The position numbers and the translations under genes were made by a program. A model generated the notes under the pieces. That model saw nothing but the letters and a program-made list of their open reading frames with translations, was not told the origin of the DNA and ran no database searches. Below, in pieces: positions 58,085 to 64,000 of a stretch of DNA of 64,000 bases (position 1 is its first letter; each line of letters opens with the position of its first letter). Source of the DNA: Tolypeutes matacus (taxonomy: Eukaryota > Chordata > Mammalia > Cingulata > Chlamyphoridae); contig JAKSZT010053764.1 in the NCBI GenBank assembly GCA_026826555.1, forward strand, positions 12,416,453 through 12,480,452. Direction: 5' to 3'.

Positions 58085-60284
58085 TTGCCAATCTACCAGC
58101 ATCCTAAATCACTCTAAATTGTATTCTGTAATGTCATAAGGGCAACATGATTGTCATATGAAATTACTAGTGACATTTGATGGGGAAAGCAATGTGGTGA
58201 GATAATTTAAAATGCACCTGTGATCATATTATCAATAAAGATTTAAAATGGTCTGTCTCAGCTGACTATCGCTGCTGTCATGTTCTATGCATGATTTCTA
58301 AGACAAAGAAGCATTTACTGTGGCACAATGCTTTTAGAAGATAAATCTTGCATTCTAGATATTAATGTATTAGAAAGCATTTAGTCGTACTAAGTGAATG
58401 CAGATTTCTTTTTCTTATCAGAAAAATGCAGAATTTAAAATCATTTTTAAGATGGAGAAGAAAATCAAATTTCAAATATGCAGTTTTCCAATCATTTTAC
58501 TGACTTTCCTGAAAACAATATTTAAAGAGAGTGGCGTCCAAATTTCAGAGGCATTTACTTGACAGTTAAACTTTCTTGCAAAATACAAGTGTATCAATTC
58601 CTTATTGTGCTATTGCTAGTTAAATCCCTTTGGTAAAATATAGAACAAAACAAAATGCTATTCTAAGGATGAGCCATTTCCTCTTCATAGTCTCAGTTAT
58701 CTTACATATTTTTGTAATTTCTATTTATATACAAATGGATTTTCAAGAGTATAAATATTCTGTTAACTTGTGCTTAGAGCTATTATATTAATTGTAGCTA
58801 ACGTCCTTGACATAAAAGGATGGGCAATAAATAGGTAAACTATGATCCTATTTATACTTCTTTGACAGGGTAAAATGTGTTTGCTTGCTTAACCTTTCCC
58901 CATCCCTGTGCCAGCCTTCCCCCTACTCAGACATTTGGACAATGGAAGTAGGAAAATGCTGCAGATTCTCCAAAGGACAACAACTGCTGTCTTTGGGGAG
59001 CTTCTAGAGCCAGATGCACATGTCATGTGAGGTTCATGTGACACTAGGAAGAAAGAAGCAAAGGGACCAAGATGGTATAGACAGAATAGGAGGGTGTGAG
59101 GGTCAGATTATCACTGGACATTTAAGGTGCTGTAAAATAAGCATGGACATGTAATTTTTTAAAGTTTTCCTACTTTTCGTGAACTTGTACATGCTTAGAT
59201 ACTTGAGAAGAAATAAGTAGATCTTGAAATAATTATGTAAGCTGAGTGAATTTAAATGCAAAACCTCTTTGAACCTGAACTCCTATGGTAATGATTTTAT
59301 AAACATTGCAATGATTCATACATAGCTAGTTTTTGTTTCTTTTTTTATTCTTTAATTAAATGTTTAATTGTATGAAAATGTTGACAAACATTTCTATTAT
59401 GATGAAAGTAAAACATTGAGCTATACTTGTGATAATTCAAGCAGACTTTATTTTATGAACATTAGTTGTATTTCTTAAAAAAGTTTGGGTTTCAAAAACA
59501 CAATTAACCTGGCTAAACTATGAAAAACATGTATTTCTTTACATAACTGCAAGAACAAGGCCATCTGGTTTCAGGCATGGTTGAATCAGGGCTCGACTCT
59601 GTCTCTCTGTAGTTCTCTAGGTCCTGTCTTTTCCTGTTAGCCAGGAGTGACTAGCAATGGAACGGATCACCAGGGCCATATTATAACTTTTGGGGGCCCA
59701 CTATGCTTTTGCTTTCATTGGCTCCTTTCACCATAAAAACTATTAAAAATTATATTTTATGAATGCACTGGTATAAAAGGAATATAATCCAGGCTGGATT
59801 CATCATTATATCTTTATTATTATTATATAATTATTTCTTCTGATTTTAAAAGAAATTAAAATACTTTGTGGGCCCCTACATGTATCATGGGACTTTGGCA
59901 CTGTGCCTACTGTAGCTAATGTGTAAATAGGCCTTGCTGTTGTGCTGTTTTGCCATTTAGTCATCAAAATATCATGACATAGGTAAAACAGTCAAGAATC
60001 AAATCCAAATATGTTGGACTTTGACACACTCTAACTTCCTGATTTCACCAAGTCCAAATTGCTTTCTTGGTAGCAGATATTAAACATATCACATTATCTT
60101 CCTTACTATCTACTGCCCACTTTCCCCCCATCTTTTCCATACCCACCCTTCACAACTTAACTAAATGCTATCATCATCAACATCATCATCATCATCATCA
60201 TGAAGGCATGTATTGAGGACACATTTCTAATTATTACCAATATATTTGCTCCATAAAATAAAATCGATCATGTAATCATGTTTT
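58085..60284. other. Unique AT-rich DNA
   Basis: No gene supported. A section at 59640-59930 with repeated 'gggccc' (tttgggggcccactatg, ttgtgggcccctacatg) may be an old DNA-transposon fossil, not identified. Confidence 0.4.
60172..60201. repeat. (CAT)n microsatellite
   Basis: About nine cat/atc units with one interruption. Confidence 0.9.
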
Positions 60285-60365
60285 ATGCCTTTAAGAGATA
60301 AGAAAACTAAGACTGAGGAAAGTAGAATAACTTGCACAAGTCGACCCAGTTACCAGTAGTATACT
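60285..60365 (+). mobile_element. L2/MIR-type short fragment
   Basis: agataagaaaactaagactgagg then gaataacttgcacaagtcgaccc resembles the 'gaggaaactgaggc...taacttgcccaaggtcac' stretch of L2/MIR. Confidence 0.6.
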
Positions 60366-62619
60366 CTTAAATGACATTTGAAGGAGCCTATGCCAACGCT
60401 TAGTCTTTTCATTCTCTCAAGTCTTATCTCACATCTAATCTGTGTACCATACATTTTAGCATTACTCATATGCTTTTTATTTGTCTCTAATTGTTTATGA
60501 CTGTTAGTCTTAACCCCTCTTCAAGATTATTGAAGACAGGAATATTTTCTATAGCCATATCGCTTAATACACTAAAAAACAAAAGGCATGTATTTCCATG
60601 TGCAATATATAATATTTTTGTTGAAGAAAATATGTCACTATAGCAGAAGCAATAGAAAAAAAAATATTAAAAGGAAAAAGAAGTATTTTAAAGCATTAAT
60701 ACAAACTTTGAAATCTAATTTTTTAAAAAATATCTTGCTTTTTAAAATGTTGTGCCACTTTCTTTGTTTTGTTTAAGCTCAGTTTTATGGCCTTACATAT
60801 AACTTTATTAATCCATGGTCTTGGGTTTTAAGATCTGAAAGATATTTCAAATTTGAAATTCTTTCTTTGTAAAGGATCTTATATTTTGAACACATACTTT
60901 TAACAGCATATATTTTCTTTTTAAGAGAACAATTCTGCCCTTTCTCTTTCATAAGTAACATCTCAAACAGAAAAACTTTAAAGAGAAAGGATATACTTCT
61001 TTTAATGTCAGCATACAATTTAAGAAAAATGTGAATACCACCAATTACCATCTCTTTCAACATCAATGAAATGATTCACATTTTATTCATGCATTCTTGG
61101 CCTGATATTTTTAATTTCTGAAGCATATGAATTGCCTTACTCTCTCAGTGTGCCCAGGAATAAATTTTGTGGGCATTATCTTCATGGCATTTTTGAGCAA
61201 AATTCTACGTTAAGCAAATTGATTCCAATTCTTTTTCTATAAAACTTTGTCACTGTTTTTGCACATGAAAAGAGAAATAATTATGTTTGTATTCAATGGA
61301 ATGACAATCTTTATAAGTAGTCTATTGGATTTTCTTTAATCATATGTTATAGTACCAAATATCCTATCAATACTGTCAATTTGTCTAATCTTGTCATACT
61401 CTTTACCAGAAAATTTATATTATACTTGCTTAGTGTTTAAAATTATAGTGCTTTCCGAATAATTTTTATCTTTATGAAAAGGACAAATGAAAGAATTAAA
61501 AGGTTTTATTCTCAACTTTGCCACTGATTCAATTACTTAAAATTTTCAATTTATGAAACAAAGTGATTGCCCTGAAGTTTTCAATCAAATAATTTCTATT
61601 CTTTGGATGAACTGTATATAACAGTATTTAAGAGTGTTGGTTCAAGTCTGAATCCTATGTCAATCCAGCAAGTTAATTAAACTCATCAATACTCATTTTC
61701 ACAACCTAGAAAATTGTTATAAAAACAGTACATAGTTTTTAAGGGTATCAGAGTATTAAATGATATATTGTTTGTAAGCAAAGTAGTCAAGTCCTCAATA
61801 ATATGGTAAATATTTTTATTTGGAAATAATTCTGAGTTAGTTGTTATAAAATCCATAAAAACGTGTGTGTGTGTGTGTGTGTTTATATACACACATTTCT
61901 CAAATTTCTCAAAGAATTGAGATATTTTATTTGCTTTCCTGAGGATGGAGATGAAATATGCTAGAAATGTTTCATGCTTCTAAATGTGAAAGTCGTGTAT
62001 GTGTGTGTGTGTGTGATTTAAGAACTATTTTAGGATGCTCAAAATGAGTAGTCTTCCCCAGAGGAAGAATTGTTTCAAGGTATTGAGCAAATTACACACT
62101 CAAACAGAAAGAGGCCCATGGAAAACATGCATAGCCCTTCTGAGCCATTGTGTGATTTTCTTTTCCCCCTGGCTTCAAAAAGTCACATATAACTTGCCTG
62201 TGTCTTTATATTTGTGATGTAATTATCCTTCATATTTTAGGCAGTATTCACTATGACAGACCAGGAGTTGAAAATAATCAACCTTCTAGTACATGAAATC
62301 AGATGAAAAATGAATTACATAAGGAGGTACCAGGTAGAATCTACCTGCATGCTTGATCTGTTTCCCACAGGGCCAGAACCCTGAGGGTTACACTCAAAGT
62401 TCATCTTTATTTAGCGAATGGAAAGGCACTTAAACTAGCTTGGGTTTTTAAAAATCTTTTGCAACATAATAGAGCATAGCATTAAAATATTATTCTACCT
62501 TGATATTATCCAATACCATATATAGTACATGTATTTTCATTGATACTCTAAGAAATGGTTACTATTTGGGGTGGAATGAGTAGGGATGAGATAAGAAATT
62601 AACTTTCACATCCAAATGT
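60366..62619. other. Unique AT-rich DNA with two (TG)n runs
   Basis: (TG)n at 61863-61882 and 61996-62015. The open frame 60785-61066 on minus has low-complexity content and no family. Confidence 0.45.
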
Positions 62620-62810
62620 AAGGCAAGATCTGTCCTTTACTAGCTGTGTGACCTTAAGCAATTTCAGTAAGTACTGTCGGTCTCACTTTTCTAATTTTAA
62701 AATAGATGCCTATTGTAAGAATTGGAGATAACGTATGCAAAGTACTAAGTACTATGCGTGACTTAAATATGGACTCAGTAATGATAAATGTTGCTGTTGT
62801 TTTAGTTTTT
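62620..62810 (+). mobile_element. MIR SINE fossil
   Basis: Contains cctttactagctgtgtgacc, ttaagcaatttcagtaag, a diverged 'ctcacttttctaattttaaaataga' core and a terminal 'cagtaatgataaatgttgct'. A clear MIR core. Confidence 0.85.
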
Positions 62811-63512
62811 ACTAATAAAATAATACTACTCATATTATTCAGCTATTAACCTTTCAGAATGTCAGAATCTGAAACATTTCCAGAACTAACAAGATACTAT
62901 CCTTTTTCTTCCTTCTTTACTTGCCTGAAGTCCATTAAACCTTGTTAAACACCAGTGCTTTCCTTTATACAGATGCAGTTAATACGTAGAATAAATCTCA
63001 TCAATATTTGGGAGACCTGGGAACAAACATCTTGGTGCTCATGTTATTATCAAATGTTTAATTGATTGCTAAAACCTCACAGTACTAAAGAAGGTTTAAA
63101 TATAATCTAAGAATTAAATCCAAATTCTTTAAGACAAACACAATAACCCCATTGGCCCTGTACTTTTCAGGAATACCTGTAAGGGGTTCAAATATAAATA
63201 TAAATATCATATTTCTAATGCTGGCCCACTAATTTTTTAGAACACTGATTATCAATTCTGGGGAGTTTTTAGAAGATACACAAATGAAACTCTACCTGAA
63301 TTTTTGAGAACTTATAGAAAAGGTTATAAAATACAATTTGAGAAACATCAAAGATTGACCAACATTGTCCTGCTTTCTCTAGCACTGGTTCATTGTACTA
63401 GCTTTTGAAATACAGTTGAAATGAATATGTGCAATTATAATAACATTCCTTGCTTTATATGCATTAATCTCACCACATTCTTTGTACTATATACTAGAAT
63501 GTGTCTGATATT
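62811..63512. other. Unique AT-rich DNA
   Basis: Nothing confidently recognised. Confidence 0.4.
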
Positions 63513-63615
63513 TTTTATTTTTTTAACTTTATTTTTAGAGAAGTTTTAGATTTACATTTACAGAAAAATTATACCAAACATTTAGGAAATTCCCATATTT
63601 AATTGTTATTATGGA
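63513..63615 (-). mobile_element. Short L1 3'-end fragment
   Basis: tttatttttagagaagtttt and tttacagaaaaattatacc with attcccatattta correspond to the 3' tail of L1-2 (5318-5372) and L1-3 (23684-23745). It is a severely 5'-truncated insertion. Confidence 0.7.
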
Positions 63616-64000
63616 TGTTATCTTGTGTTGGCAGAAGAACTTGTAACATTGAGATTTTTTTATTTTTTGGTATTGAGAAATAAAAATAGGTTATGGAGTC
63701 CAAGGATCACTACACAAATATTCATCTTTCACTTAATAACTATTATCATGCCTAACATTGTTGGGTCTCAGTCTTCTCAAATTTAAAATGAAGGTAAAAC
63801 TACTCATTTCACATCATTGAGATGAATAGTAAAAGAAATAGTCCATGAATATTACCAATCAGAGCTTTGATTGGGTTTTTTTTTTTTTTAAAGAAAAAAA
63901 AAACTCCCTTATTCTTTCATTGGAGTAGGTTGACCATATCTTTTCTTTTGCCTAAGATAGTCTTCTTACTCTTGTCCCAGCATAATTACTAATTACTCAT
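63616..64000. other. Unique AT-rich DNA to window end
   Basis: Has T/A homopolymer runs at 63878-63902. Nothing recognised. Confidence 0.4.

Noticed and set aside
60172..60201. Short direct repeats considered as a CRISPR-like array
   Set aside because: It is a trinucleotide microsatellite in a mammalian genome.

Overview
This window is non-coding, repeat-dominated mammalian nuclear DNA. I find no intact host protein-coding gene, no tRNA, rRNA or snRNA gene, and no prokaryotic feature. The dominant contents are many generations of LINE-1 (L1), LTR elements, MIR and L2 fossils, one processed pseudogene (EIF5A) and one tRNA-derived SINE. The SINE resembles the DAS-SINE of xenarthrans, and the L1 5' and 3' UTRs resemble those I associate with armadillo and sloth. 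I therefore infer Xenarthra; the species is not resolved, and only one such SINE was seen in 64 kb.

Layout. Bases 1-8060 hold two internally deleted minus-strand L1s (called L1-1 and L1-2 here) flanking a minus-strand ERV-like LTR with a gag-like fragment. Bases 8-22 kb are mostly AT-rich unique DNA with MER5-like, L2 and old L1 fossils. An EIF5A processed pseudogene lies inside one old L1, and a solo LTR has a perfect 5-bp target duplication. Bases 21.9-43.8 kb form one large nest. An ancient L1 was split by a nearly full-length minus-strand L1 (L1-3) and then, at the duplicated copy of the same target, by a second L1 (L1-4). L1-3 contains a 2.25-kb L1-tail insertion. L1-4 contains a composite 3.8-kb insertion (L1-5, with an old MLT1-type LTR as cargo) and a twin-primed L1 (L1-6). 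L1-6 carries an LTR at its inversion junction and a SINE/L1 chimera. Bases 43.8-51 kb are mostly unique with MIR and L2. Bases 51.1-55.1 kb hold L1-8, inserted in an old L1. Bases 55.8-58.1 kb hold a second copy of the L1 tail, cleanly bounded by target duplications. The remainder is AT-rich unique DNA with MIR remnants.

Themes. (1) Nearly every younger L1 lacks most of ORF2 or ORF1 through internal deletion, and one has ORF1 joined directly to the 3' end, like a half-L1 (HAL1). (2) Joining the ORF2 end of L1-1 to the 2.24-kb insertion at 55.8 kb implies an L1 3' UTR of about 2.9 kb. (3) Several insertions show twin priming, possible 3' transduction or chimera formation.

All repeat assignments come from reading the sequence and from memory of family sequences; no database search was run, and boundaries without target-site duplications are approximate. 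Nothing here encodes a complete functional protein.
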